A DNA stretch of 50,901 nt. It comes from PALSA-1196 sp036833805 (lineage in GTDB: Bacteria; Pseudomonadota; Gammaproteobacteria; Steroidobacterales; Steroidobacteraceae). This document shows positions 35,112-42,529 of this stretch, piece by piece (position 1 is the stretch's first letter; each line of letters starts with the position of its first letter). The notes beneath the pieces were generated by a model, which had not been told where the DNA came from, searched no databases, and saw nothing but the letters and a program-made list of their open reading frames with translations. The translations under genes and the position numbers were made by a program. The DNA is taken from contig DAITPA010000008.1 of the NCBI GenBank assembly GCA_036833805.1, forward strand, positions 1 to 50,901, in the 5' to 3' direction.

Positions 35112-35260
35112 TCAGCCGCAGTTGATCTTGGCTTCGAGATTCGTGCGTGAACCCGAGTTCGTGAGCGGCTCTTCGAGCGTGATGCGCTCGGTTTTGCAGA
35201 GCTCATCCAGCTCTGTCGAAGCTTTGCTCGCCGCGCGCGCCGGCGGCAACGATGCGGCAC
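35112..35260 (-). pseudogene. Diverged duplicate of the 3' tail of the adjacent PilT/PilU-like gene
   Basis: On the minus strand this reads ELDELCKTERITLEEPLT then NSGSRTNLEAKINCG and stops at 35112-35114. The neighbouring gene ends LHDLYKEERITLEEALAS then ADSRTNLEAKINFG. The frame and the stop are both conserved at an offset of 225 bp, with a small deletion and several substitutions. There is no start or ATPase core, so it cannot encode an ATPase. It suggests an old tandem duplication or loss of a former fourth paralogue. The rest of 34901-35336 shows no gene. Confidence 0.75.
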
Positions 35261-35336
35261 CTGCTGCGCCTTCGCGCTCAACGCGGGGATGAATTGCGCG
35301 GTTGACGGCCGCGGCGGCCGCGCGGCTGCGCCGCGC

Positions 35337-36524
35337 TCAGCCGAAGTTGATCTTGGCTTCGAGGTTCGTGCGTGAATCCGCGCTCGCAAGCGCCTCTTCG
35401 AGCGTGATGCGCTCTTCTTTGTAGAGATCATGCAGCGCGCTGTCAAAGCTCTGCACGCCGCGTTCACCGGAGGCCACGATCGCCTCCTTGACACCCACGA
35501 CATCGCCCCTCTTTACGCGCTCGGAAATGTGCGGCGTGTTGATCATGACCTCAAGGGCCGCCACCCGCTTGCCGTCTTTGGCGATGACCAGGCGCTGGCC
35601 CATGATCGCGCGCAGATACTGCGACAAGTCGAGAAAGATCTGCGGATGCTGCTCGCGCGGAAACATGTTGATGATGCGGTCGAGCGTTTCCGCGCAGTTG
35701 TTGGCGTGCAACGTCGCGAGCACGAGATGGCCGGTGCCGGCAAGGCTAATCGCCGTCTGCATGCTTTCGCGGTCGCGGATTTCCCCGATCAGAATGACGT
35801 CGGGGGCGGCGCGCATGATGCCGCGCAGCGCGCCCTCGAAGGAACGAGTATCAAGCCCGACTTCCCGCTGATTGACGATGGAGCGCTTATTGGTGTGCAA
35901 GAACTCGATCGGGTCTTCGATCGTGACAATATGGTCGGAGGCGTTTTCGTTGCGGTAGTTGATCATCGCTGCAAGCGTCGTCGACTTGCCCGAGCCCGTG
36001 GCGCCGACCATCAGCACGAGGCCGCGCTTCATCATGGCAAGGTCGCGCAGGATGTCGGGAAGACCGAGATTCTCCAGCCGCGGCATCTCCGCCGTGATGA
36101 AGCGCAGCACGATTGCGGGATAGCCGCGCTGCAGGAAGATGTTGACGCGGAAGCGCCCAAGGCCATGCTCGGAGAGCGCAAAGTCGATCTCAAAGTCGCG
36201 CGTGAACGTCTCGCGCTGCTGCGAGGTCATGAGCGCGTAGGCGGTCTGGCGTACCGTCTCGGGGGAGAGAATCTGCTTATTGATCGGGATGATCGCGCCC
36301 TCGATCTTGATCTTAATGGGCGCGTTCGGCGTGAAGAACAGATCCGATGCCTTCTTCTCGACCATGAGCTTGAAGAGCGGCTTGGTATTGAATGACGTGC
36401 CCTGGGACGGCAGCGCTGCAAAGGGTCCACTATTGCTGGCGAGCAGGGGTTGGTGCCCCGTCGTTTCAAGCAACAGTGGATCGATCGGCTCGTTATTAGA
36501 CACTTTGGCCTCACCGGCGCGCAT
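35337..36524 (-). CDS. PilT/PilU-family type IV pilus ATPase (third paralogue)
   Basis: A hexameric AAA+ motor of 395 residues. After a unique ~47-residue N-terminal extension comes KLMVEKKASDLFFTP, then Walker A GATGSGKST, the Asp box IVTIEDPIEF, Walker B VILIGEIRDRESM and the His box GHLVLATLHANN. It resembles PilU slightly more than PilT, and the PilT-specific AIRNLIREGK segment is replaced by HISERVKRGD. It lies three bases after pilU and is probably co-transcribed. Its role (extra retraction motor or regulator) is inferred. The first ATG at 36524 is used. Confidence 0.88.
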   Translation of the reverse strand: MRAGEAKVSNNEPIDPLLLETTGHQPLLASNSGPFAALPSQGTSFNTKPLFKLMVEKKASDLFFTPNAPIKIKIEGAIIPINKQILSPETVRQTAYALMTSQQRETFTRDFEIDFALSEHGLGRFRVNIFLQRGYPAIVLRFITAEMPRLENLGLPDILRDLAMMKRGLVLMVGATGSGKSTTLAAMINYRNENASDHIVTIEDPIEFLHTNKRSIVNQREVGLDTRSFEGALRGIMRAAPDVILIGEIRDRESMQTAISLAGTGHLVLATLHANNCAETLDRIINMFPREQHPQIFLDLSQYLRAIMGQRLVIAKDGKRVAALEVMINTPHISERVKRGDVVGVKEAIVASGERGVQSFDSALHDLYKEERITLEEALASADSRTNLEAKINFG

Positions 36525-36527
36525 GAT

Positions 36528-37682
36528 TTATATTATCCGACCCTGCTCTTCCTCAACGATGTGCAGGCTGCCCACGTCGTCGAGGTTCTTCACTTCGCGT
36601 TTGCTTTCAAGCTTGACGCGCAGCCGCAGTTCGTTCTTTGAATCGGCGTTGCGCAGCGCATCCTCGTAGGAAATCATCCCGGTCTCGAAGAGCTCAAACA
36701 ACGACTGATCGAATGTCTTCATGCCAAGACGCGTCGAGCGCGACATGACTTCCTTGATCTCCGCGACATTGCCCTTGAATATCAAATCCTGAATCAGCGG
36801 TGAGTTCAGCATGATTTCCATTGCGGCGATGCGGCCCGAGCCGGACTCACGCGGTATCAGACGTTGCGCGACCAGCGCGCGAATGTTGAGCGACAGATCC
36901 ATCAGGAGCTGCTCGCGGCGCTCGTCGGGGAAGAAATTGATGACGCGGTCGAGTGCCTGGTTGGCGCTGTTCGCGTGCAGGGTCGCGAGCACCAGGTGCC
37001 CGGTTTCGGCGAACTGGATGCCGTATTCCATAGTTTCGCGGTCGCGGATTTCACCGATCAGGATCACATCCGGCGCCTGGCGCAGGGTATTTTTCAAGGC
37101 GCTGTGCCAGGACTCGGTGTCGATGCCCACCTCGCGATGAGTGATGACGCAGCCCTTGTGCTGGTGCACGTATTCGACCGGGTCCTCAATCGTCACGATG
37201 TGACCGCGGGTCTTCTCGTTGCGGTAGCCCACCATCGTCGCAAGGGTGGTCGATTTTCCGGAGCCGGTGGCGCCGACGACGATGACGAGACCGCGCTTAC
37301 TGAGCACGACGTCTTTCAGAATCACGGGCAGATCAAGCTCTTCGAACGAGGGGATCTTCGCGTTGATGAGCCGGATAACGCAGCCGGTCGCGCCCTGCTG
37401 CACGAAGGCGCTGACGCGGAAGCGGCCGACGCCAGGCGGGGAGATCGCGAAATTGCATTCCTTGGTGGAATCGAATTCCTTCGTCTGCCGATCGTTCATG
37501 ATCGCGCGCACGAGCGTTGAGGACTGCTCAGGAGTGAGCGCGCGCTCGCTCTGCGGCCGGATCTCGCCGTCGATCTTGATGGCCGGAGGGAAGCCCGCCG
37601 TGACGAACAGGTCCGAGGCTTTCTTCTCGATGACGCGACGCAGCAGATCCTGCATCAGCTTGATGGATTGATCGCGATCCAT
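36528..37682 (-). CDS. pilU: Type IV pilus retraction ATPase PilU
   Basis: A 384-residue PilT-like ATPase that assists PilT in pilus retraction. Walker A is GATGSGKST, the Asp box IVTIEDPVEYVHQHKGCVITHREVG, Walker B VILIGEIRDRETM and the His box GHLVLATLHANSANQALD. The CNFAISPPGVGRFRVSAF segment and the extended C-terminal tail (ELRLRVKLES onward) match Pseudomonas PilU (382 residues). It is four bases downstream of pilT. Confidence 0.9.
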   Translation of the reverse strand: MDRDQSIKLMQDLLRRVIEKKASDLFVTAGFPPAIKIDGEIRPQSERALTPEQSSTLVRAIMNDRQTKEFDSTKECNFAISPPGVGRFRVSAFVQQGATGCVIRLINAKIPSFEELDLPVILKDVVLSKRGLVIVVGATGSGKSTTLATMVGYRNEKTRGHIVTIEDPVEYVHQHKGCVITHREVGIDTESWHSALKNTLRQAPDVILIGEIRDRETMEYGIQFAETGHLVLATLHANSANQALDRVINFFPDERREQLLMDLSLNIRALVAQRLIPRESGSGRIAAMEIMLNSPLIQDLIFKGNVAEIKEVMSRSTRLGMKTFDQSLFELFETGMISYEDALRNADSKNELRLRVKLESKREVKNLDDVGSLHIVEEEQGRII

Positions 37683-37686
37683 AGGT

Positions 37687-38727
37687 CTATAAAGAGTCCT
37701 TGTTCTGAGCCTTGTAGCGCGCCTCCTCCTTACTCACATGACCCTTGGCGACAAGTTCAACCAGACACTGATCGAGTGTCTGCATTCCCTGCGCTTGGCC
37801 TGTCTGAATGGAGGAGTACATTTGGGCAACCTTTCCCTCGCGGATTAGATTGCGGATGGCCGGCGTGCCGATCATGATTTCATGCGCGGCGATGCGGCCG
37901 CCGCCGTTTTTCTTCATGAGCGTCTGCGAGATGACGGCGCGCAGGCTCTCCGAGAGCATGGAGCGCACCATCTCCTTCTCCTCTCCCGGAAAGACGTCAA
38001 CTATGCGGTCGATGGTCTTGGCGGCCGAGCTCGTATGCAGTGTGCCAAACACCAGATGTCCGGTCTCCGCGGCGGTGAGCGCAAGACGGATCGTCTCAAG
38101 GTCACGCATTTCGCCGACCAGCACCACATCCGGGTCCTCGCGCAGCGCCGAGCGCAAGGCTTCAGTGAAGCCGAGCGTGTCGCGATGCACTTCGCGCTGG
38201 TTCACGAGGCAGCGCTTGGACTCATGCACGAACTCAATCGGATCCTCGATCGTGATGATGTGGTCGGGGCGGTTGTCGTTACAGTGGTTCACCATACCGG
38301 CGAGCGTCGTCGATTTGCCAGAGCCGGTAGGCCCGGTCACGAGCACGAGACCGCGCGGCAGCATGCACAGGTCGCGAAAGATCTTGGGCGACCCCAGCTC
38401 ATCAAGACTGAGGATCACCGAGGGGATATTGCGGAACACCGCACCCGCGCCGCGATTCTGGTTGAAGGCGTTGACGCGAAAGCGCGCAAGTTTCGGGATC
38501 TCGAAGGAGAAATCGGTCTCGAAAAACTCTTCGAACGCCTTCCTCTGCTTGTCGTTCATGATGTCGTACACCATGCTATGCACTTCCTTGTGGGCAAGCG
38601 CAGGCATGTTGACGCGTTTCATGTCGCCGTCCACGCGTATCATCGGTGGCACACCGGCCGACAAATGCAGATCCGAGGCGTTGTTCTTGACTGCGAACGC
38701 CAGGAGTTGCGCGATATCTACGGCCAT
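37687..38727 (-). CDS. pilT: Type IV pilus retraction ATPase PilT
   Basis: The main motor that disassembles pili for twitching motility, 346 residues. It has ASDLHLSAGVPPMIRVDGD, Walker A GPTGSGKST, Asp box IITIEDPIEFVH, Walker B VVLVGEMRDLETIRLALTAAETGHLVFGTLHTSSA and the C-terminal AIRNLIREGK retraction motif. It is the first gene of the pilT-pilU-pilU-like run and diverges from yggS. An AGGAG site sits just before the ATG. Confidence 0.95.
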   Translation of the reverse strand: MAVDIAQLLAFAVKNNASDLHLSAGVPPMIRVDGDMKRVNMPALAHKEVHSMVYDIMNDKQRKAFEEFFETDFSFEIPKLARFRVNAFNQNRGAGAVFRNIPSVILSLDELGSPKIFRDLCMLPRGLVLVTGPTGSGKSTTLAGMVNHCNDNRPDHIITIEDPIEFVHESKRCLVNQREVHRDTLGFTEALRSALREDPDVVLVGEMRDLETIRLALTAAETGHLVFGTLHTSSAAKTIDRIVDVFPGEEKEMVRSMLSESLRAVISQTLMKKNGGGRIAAHEIMIGTPAIRNLIREGKVAQMYSSIQTGQAQGMQTLDQCLVELVAKGHVSKEEARYKAQNKDSL

Positions 38728-38767
38728 CAGGACTCCTTGCGATCGACACGGACTCCAGCAGGCGGAC

Positions 38768-38785
38768 CTTTCGCGAGCGCGAAAG
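38768..38785 (-). promoter_or_regulatory. Hairpin in the pilT leader
   Basis: CTTTCGC (38768-38774) pairs perfectly with GCGAAAG (38779-38785) around GAGC. It would form about 40 bases upstream of the pilT ATG, within the predicted 5' untranslated region. A regulatory role is only a possibility. Confidence 0.3.
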
Positions 38786-38804
38786 CGGCCTGCGATTAAT
38801 CGGC

Positions 38805-38810
38805 ATTATA
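38805..38810 (-). promoter_or_regulatory. -10 box of a probable pilT promoter
   Basis: A perfect TATAAT on the minus strand, about 80 bases before the pilT start. The -35 at 17-bp spacing (TATTTG) is weak. The same AT-rich spot may also serve the divergent yggS gene, whose ATG is at 38833. Confidence 0.45.
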
Positions 38811-38832
38811 GCGGAGGGGTTCGGCTACAAAT

Positions 38833-39528
38833 ATGTTAATGGGTCCGCAGAATTTGCCGGAAAATCTCCGCCGGGTGCAAGAACGCATCAATTTGGCGGC
38901 GCGGATGAGCGGCCGGCCCGCCGATTCGGTCACAGTCCTCGCGGTCGCCAAGTCCCAGCCGGCCGCGAGCATCCGGGCGGCGCACCAAGCGGGCCTGTCC
39001 GAGTTCGGCGAGAGTTACCTGCAGGAGGCGCTGGCCAAAATCGAGGTCCTGCAGGATCTGCCGCTCACCTGGCATTTCATTGGCAATATCCAGGCTAACA
39101 AGACCCGGGCGATAGCTGAGCATTTCGCCTGGGTGCACGCGGTGGATCGCCTGCGTATCGCCGAGCGGCTCTCGGAGCAACGGCCCTATCACGCGCCCGC
39201 CTTGAACGTCTGCCTGCAGGTGAACTTGGCCGCCGAAGCCACAAAGGGCGGAGTCGCCCCATCCGAGGTCGGCGCGCTAGCCACGCGCGTCGCGGTCCTG
39301 CCGCGTCTGCGCCTGCGCGGGCTCATGTGCATCCCGCCGGCTGATGCCGATATGACTGTTCAAAGGGGGCGCTTCGCCGCACTTTCCGGCTTGCTTTCGA
39401 GTTTGAATGCCGCCGGCGCCTGCCTTGATACGCTCTCGATGGGCATGAGCGCGGACCTCGAGGCTGCGGTCATGGAGGGCGCCACCATCGTGCGCATCGG
39501 GACGGCGCTCTTCGGGGCGAGGAATTAG
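38833..39528 (+). CDS. yggS: PLP-binding homeostasis protein YggS
   Basis: A 231-residue alanine-racemase-fold protein that binds pyridoxal phosphate and keeps its level balanced. The PLP lysine is in VLAVAKSQP; HFIGNIQANKTRAI, LRGLMCIPP and LSMGMSADLEAAVMEGATIVRIGTALFG are diagnostic. The yggS-proC-yggT order beside pilT is conserved in gammaproteobacteria. A second ATG six bases downstream (38839) is an alternative start. Confidence 0.93.
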   Translation: MLMGPQNLPENLRRVQERINLAARMSGRPADSVTVLAVAKSQPAASIRAAHQAGLSEFGESYLQEALAKIEVLQDLPLTWHFIGNIQANKTRAIAEHFAWVHAVDRLRIAERLSEQRPYHAPALNVCLQVNLAAEATKGGVAPSEVGALATRVAVLPRLRLRGLMCIPPADADMTVQRGRFAALSGLLSSLNAAGACLDTLSMGMSADLEAAVMEGATIVRIGTALFGARN

Positions 39529-39553
39529 GGCGCCTTGGCTACAATTGCAAGCT

Positions 39554-40363
39554 ATGTCCGCTAATCATGTTGCGATCCTGGGCGGCGGTAACATGGGTCG
39601 CGCCCTCATCGGCGGACTCCTGCGCCGCGGCATGCGGCCCGAGAAGATCCAAGTCGCTGAAGTCCGTGCCGACGCCCGGGCAAGTCTTAGGCAGGACTTT
39701 GCCATCACGGCTACATCTGACATCGCAGCCAGCATCGCCGATTGCGACGTCATCGTGCTGGCCGTCAAACCCCAGGACGTCGCATCGCTGCTTGCGCCGC
39801 TGCGCCCGCTCCTGCGCCAGAAGCGTCCGCTTGTGGTTTCAATTGCCGCCGGCATCCGCGTCGCATCTCTCGCCCTCTGGTGCGGAGATGAGGTCCCGGT
39901 GGTGCGCGCCATGCCCAACCGTCCTGCTTTGGTTGGCGCCGGCGTCAGCGGGCTATTTGCCCCTCTCACGGTTGATGTTGCAGCGCGCGAAGATGCGGCG
40001 TCCCTGCTCGCCGCGGTCGGCGAGGTCGTATGGGTTGCAAACGAGGAGGCGCTCGATGTCGTCACGGCGCTCTCCGGCAGTGGGCCCGCCTATTTCTTCC
40101 TGTTGGCGCAGGAGATGATGCAGGCTGCGGTCGGGCTCGGGCTTGAAGCCGAAGCGGCACGCAAGCTTACCGTGGGCACGCTCTACGGCGCCGGACTCCT
40201 CGCGCAGGGAAGCGATGGGGATTTGCAGCGCCTGCGCGAAGAGGTCACGTCCGAAGGCGGTACCACGGAGGCGGCGCTTAAGATGTTCGCGTCCGCCGAT
40301 CTTGCCGCGACCGTCTTCTCCGCGCTTGAGGCCGCGACGCGCCGCAGCCGTGAGCTCGCTTGA
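39554..40363 (+). CDS. proC: Pyrroline-5-carboxylate reductase
   Basis: NAD(P)H enzyme for the last step of proline synthesis, 269 residues. Visible are the Rossmann motif AILGGGNMGRALIGGLL, VLAVKPQDV, VRAMPNRPALVGAG, ALSGSGPAYFFLL and EEVTSEGGTTEAALKMF. The ATG at 39554 (MSANHVAIL) is chosen; a TTG nine bases upstream is weaker. It follows yggS by 25 bp. Confidence 0.94.
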   Translation: MSANHVAILGGGNMGRALIGGLLRRGMRPEKIQVAEVRADARASLRQDFAITATSDIAASIADCDVIVLAVKPQDVASLLAPLRPLLRQKRPLVVSIAAGIRVASLALWCGDEVPVVRAMPNRPALVGAGVSGLFAPLTVDVAAREDAASLLAAVGEVVWVANEEALDVVTALSGSGPAYFFLLAQEMMQAAVGLGLEAEAARKLTVGTLYGAGLLAQGSDGDLQRLREEVTSEGGTTEAALKMFASADLAATVFSALEAATRRSRELA

Positions 40364-40384
40364 CACTTGAGCTAGAGTCCATTC

Positions 40385-40909
40385 ATGAGCGCATTGATAT
40401 ACATCATCCAATCGCTGTTGACGCTTGCGCTGTTCGTCGTGCTGGCGCGGCTCTTCCTGCAGTGGGCGCGGGCGGACTTCAGAAATCCCATCTGCCAGGC
40501 GATCGTGCGCCTGACCAATCCGCTCATCGTGCCGTTGCGCCGCGTCCTGCCGCCGATGGGCAAGGTCGACACCGCATCGGTCGTCGCCGTGATCCTGGTT
40601 GCGATTGTGGAAGTCGTGATCATCACAAGCCTGGGCGGATTTACGCTTGATCCTGTGCTCGTGCTGCGTTTGGCGGCGCTTGAGATCGCGCGCACCTCGC
40701 TATGGTTCTATTTCTACGCCATTTTTCTCTACGCGCTCATCTCCATGGTCGCGCCGGGCGGCTACACGCCGTTTCATTCACTGCTCACGTCACTGTGTGA
40801 GCCGGTATTGCGGCCGATTCGCCGCTTGATTCCGTCGATCGCGGGAATTGATCTGTCGCCGCTGTGGGCCGGCATTGCGATTCAGGCTATTTTGATCCTG
40901 CTGCGCTGA
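40385..40909 (+). CDS. yggT: YggT-family membrane protein
   Basis: A 174-residue integral membrane protein with two YGGT repeats. Each has hydrophobic helices followed by a short conserved segment: FRNPICQAIVRLTNPLIVPLRRVLP in the first half and HSLLTSLCEPVLRPIRRLIPSIAGIDLSPL in the second (key words NPLIVPLRR and EPVLRPIRR). The function is unclear; homologues are linked to cell shape or osmotic tolerance. It follows proC by 21 bp. Confidence 0.92.
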   Translation: MSALIYIIQSLLTLALFVVLARLFLQWARADFRNPICQAIVRLTNPLIVPLRRVLPPMGKVDTASVVAVILVAIVEVVIITSLGGFTLDPVLVLRLAALEIARTSLWFYFYAIFLYALISMVAPGGYTPFHSLLTSLCEPVLRPIRRLIPSIAGIDLSPLWAGIAIQAILILLR

Positions 40910-40963
40910 TGCGCACTGTGATGCGCCAAGATCTTAGCTGCACTTTTGCAACGAGAGTCGAGC

Positions 40964-40987
40964 CCAAAAAGTGCGCCAAAAAGTGCG
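40964..40987. repeat. Tandem 12-bp repeat upstream of the HU-like gene
   Basis: CCAAAAAGTGCG occurs twice in direct succession (40964-40975 and 40976-40987), with an inverted GCACTTTT at 40940-40947. It lies between yggT and the HU-like promoter. It may be a regulator-binding site, but this is not shown. Confidence 0.45.
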
Positions 40988-41071
40988 CACATGACGCCAG
41001 AATGCGACGTTCGGCATGCGCAAACCCTGGAAAAAAAGGCATTTGAAGCATGCATGCGGATAAGAAAACGC

Positions 41072-41099
41072 TTGCTAACGCGGCCCCATGTGCTATTTT
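41072..41099 (+). promoter_or_regulatory. Probable promoter of the HU-like gene
   Basis: TTGCTA (41072-41077) and TATTTT (41094-41099) have a 16-bp spacer, and TGC directly before the -10 makes it an extended -10 promoter. The start would be near 41106, giving a leader of about 60 bases. Confidence 0.45.
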
Positions 41100-41115
41100 C
41101 CGCGCCGATTCGTTC

Positions 41116-41134
41116 AGCGCGGCAAAGCCGCGCT
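41116..41134 (+). promoter_or_regulatory. Stem-loop in the leader of the HU-like gene
   Basis: AGCGCGGC (41116-41123) pairs perfectly with GCCGCGCT (41127-41134) around AAA. It lies about 30 bases before the start codon and could control mRNA stability or translation. No U-run follows, so it is not a standard terminator. Confidence 0.4.
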
Positions 41135-41165
41135 CACCCGTGACAACGCTGAGGAGTATCGAGAA

Positions 41166-41480
41166 ATGGCGAAAAAAGGTGGCGCACCGACCAAGTCGGA
41201 GATCCTAATTCAGATTTCGAAGGACACGAGTCTTTCCCGCAAGCAAGTCGGATCCGTCTTCGACTCGCTAGGTGGTGTGATCAAGAAGAGCCTGCGCGGC
41301 AACGGCCTTTTCACGCTTCCAGGCCTGCTGAAGCTGAAGGTTGTGAAGAAGCCGGCGACGAAGGCGCGTGAAGGTGTCAATCCCTTCACAGGCGAGAAGA
41401 TGACTTTCAAGGCGAAGCCTGCGAGCAAGAAAGTTCGGGCCGTGCCGTTGAAGAGCCTGAAGGGAATGGTCAATTCCTAA
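41166..41480 (+). CDS. HU-family DNA-binding protein
   Basis: A 104-residue basic nucleoid protein. The HU/IHF fold is visible: KSEILIQISKDTSLSRKQVGSVFDSLGGVIKKSL (helices, by key residues), then GLFTLPGLLKLKV and the DNA-binding arm GVNPFTGEKMTFKAKPASKKVRAVPLKSLK. It is longer and more Lys-rich than E. coli HU (90 residues), and the arm carries NPFTG in place of the usual RNPxTG. A GAGGAG site lies nine bases before the ATG. It is monocistronic with its own promoter and terminator. Confidence 0.9.
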   Translation: MAKKGGAPTKSEILIQISKDTSLSRKQVGSVFDSLGGVIKKSLRGNGLFTLPGLLKLKVVKKPATKAREGVNPFTGEKMTFKAKPASKKVRAVPLKSLKGMVNS

Positions 41481-41510
41481 GCGTTCCTAAAGTCGAGTCC
41501 GTAAGACTTC

Positions 41511-41552
41511 GAGAAATCCGGGTGAGGAGAATGCGCTTCACCCGGATTTCTC
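41511..41552. terminator. Bidirectional terminator between the HU-like gene and the hydrolase gene
   Basis: A perfect 15-bp stem (41511-41525 with 41538-41552) with a 12-base loop. The arms carry GAGAAATCC and its complement. It serves the HU-like gene and overlaps the first base or two of the stop of the convergent hydrolase gene. Confidence 0.8.
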
Positions 41553-42210
41553 ACTCTCTTGTGAGCACCCGCTCGCGCGCAAAATTGCTCACCACCTGGG
41601 TGAGTTCGCGCAGCCGGCCATGAAAGAAATGGCCCACGCCCGGCAATAATTCAACCGTCGGCGCTGGGTGAAGACGCGCCGCCCACTCCACAACAACTTT
41701 GGCATCGACGAGCTCATCATCGCCGCCTTGCACGATGAGCCACGGGCAATCGGGGACCTTGATATCGTTGAGATTGATGAGCGTCACCGCCGGTGCCACC
41801 GTGACGAGCTGGCGCGGAAGTGCCTCGCTTGCAGCGCGCACGGCGACCGCGCCGCCGAAAGAAAATCCGCCAAGCCACAGTGGGATGCCCGGCCAGCGCG
41901 CGCGGCCCGATGCGATGACCGCAAGCGTATCGTAAGTTTCCCCTAAGCCCTCGGCAAAGCGCCCAGCACTTGCCCCTACGCCGCGAAAGTTGAAGCGGAT
42001 CGTCGCCGCGCCCAAGTCCTGGAAGCTGCGCGCGAGCGTGTGCACCACTTTGTTCTCAAGGGTGCCGCCGTGGAGCGGATGCGGATGGCAGATGACGCCA
42101 AAGGCGGCGGGTTCTGTAGCGGCCGGTGTCTCGATGAGCGCTTCGATGGCGCCCGCAGGTCCTGCGAGCGTCAGGCGCTGCCCCCGCGCAGGCGACCTAT
42201 TCGATTCCAA
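41551..42210 (-). CDS. Alpha/beta hydrolase (dienelactone hydrolase-like)
   Basis: A 219-residue serine hydrolase of unknown substrate. Visible are CHPHPLHGGTLENKVVHTLA (oxyanion region), RFNFRGVGASAGRF, the nucleophile elbow GGFSFGG, IVQGGDDELVDA with the acid and GVGHFFHGRL with the catalytic His. No normal start codon fits: the best choice is TTG at 42210, inside the last codons of the FKBP gene in another frame. The frame is open further upstream, but that part only shadows the isomerase. It is probably coupled to the FKBP gene. Confidence 0.82.
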   Translation of the reverse strand: MESNRSPARGQRLTLAGPAGAIEALIETPAATEPAAFGVICHPHPLHGGTLENKVVHTLARSFQDLGAATIRFNFRGVGASAGRFAEGLGETYDTLAVIASGRARWPGIPLWLGGFSFGGAVAVRAASEALPRQLVTVAPAVTLINLNDIKVPDCPWLIVQGGDDELVDAKVVVEWAARLHPAPTVELLPGVGHFFHGRLRELTQVVSNFARERVLTRE

Positions 42211-42529
42211 GCAGCTCGATGTCGAACAGCAGGGTTGCGCCCGGCGGAATGACCCCGCCGGCGCCGCGCTGACCATAGCCCAACGCAGGCGGAATGACGA
42301 GCAGCCGCTGCCCGCCGACCGCCATGCCGGCGACGCCCTGATCCCAACCCTTAATTACCTCGCCTGCGCCGACGCGAAAACGAAACGGCTGGTTGCGGTC
42401 GCGGGAGCTGTCGAACTTCGCGCCCTTGTTGTCGGGCGCCTCCTCGACAAAAAGCCAGCCCGTGTAGTGCACGACCGCCGTTTGCCCCGCTTTGATGGGC
42501 GATCCGCTTCCGCTCTTGGTGTCGGTCAT
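42197..42529 (-). CDS. FKBP-type peptidyl-prolyl cis-trans isomerase
   Basis: A 110-residue single FKBP domain without signal peptide, so cytoplasmic. Family residues are seen in VVHYTGWLFVE, FDSSRDRNQPFRFRVGAGEVIKGWDQGVAGM (by key residues), LLVIPPALGYGQRGAGGVIPPGATLLFDIELL. Its start overlaps the htpG stop by four bases (ATGA), suggesting joint expression of two folding factors. Confidence 0.93.
   Translation of the reverse strand: MTDTKSGSGSPIKAGQTAVVHYTGWLFVEEAPDNKGAKFDSSRDRNQPFRFRVGAGEVIKGWDQGVAGMAVGGQRLLVIPPALGYGQRGAGGVIPPGATLLFDIELLGIE

Noticed and set aside
35030..35503. A 157-residue Arg/Ser-rich frame with an apparent internal repeat
   Set aside because: It is the wrong frame of the ATPase gene end and its diverged tail copy; the repeat reflects the DNA duplication.
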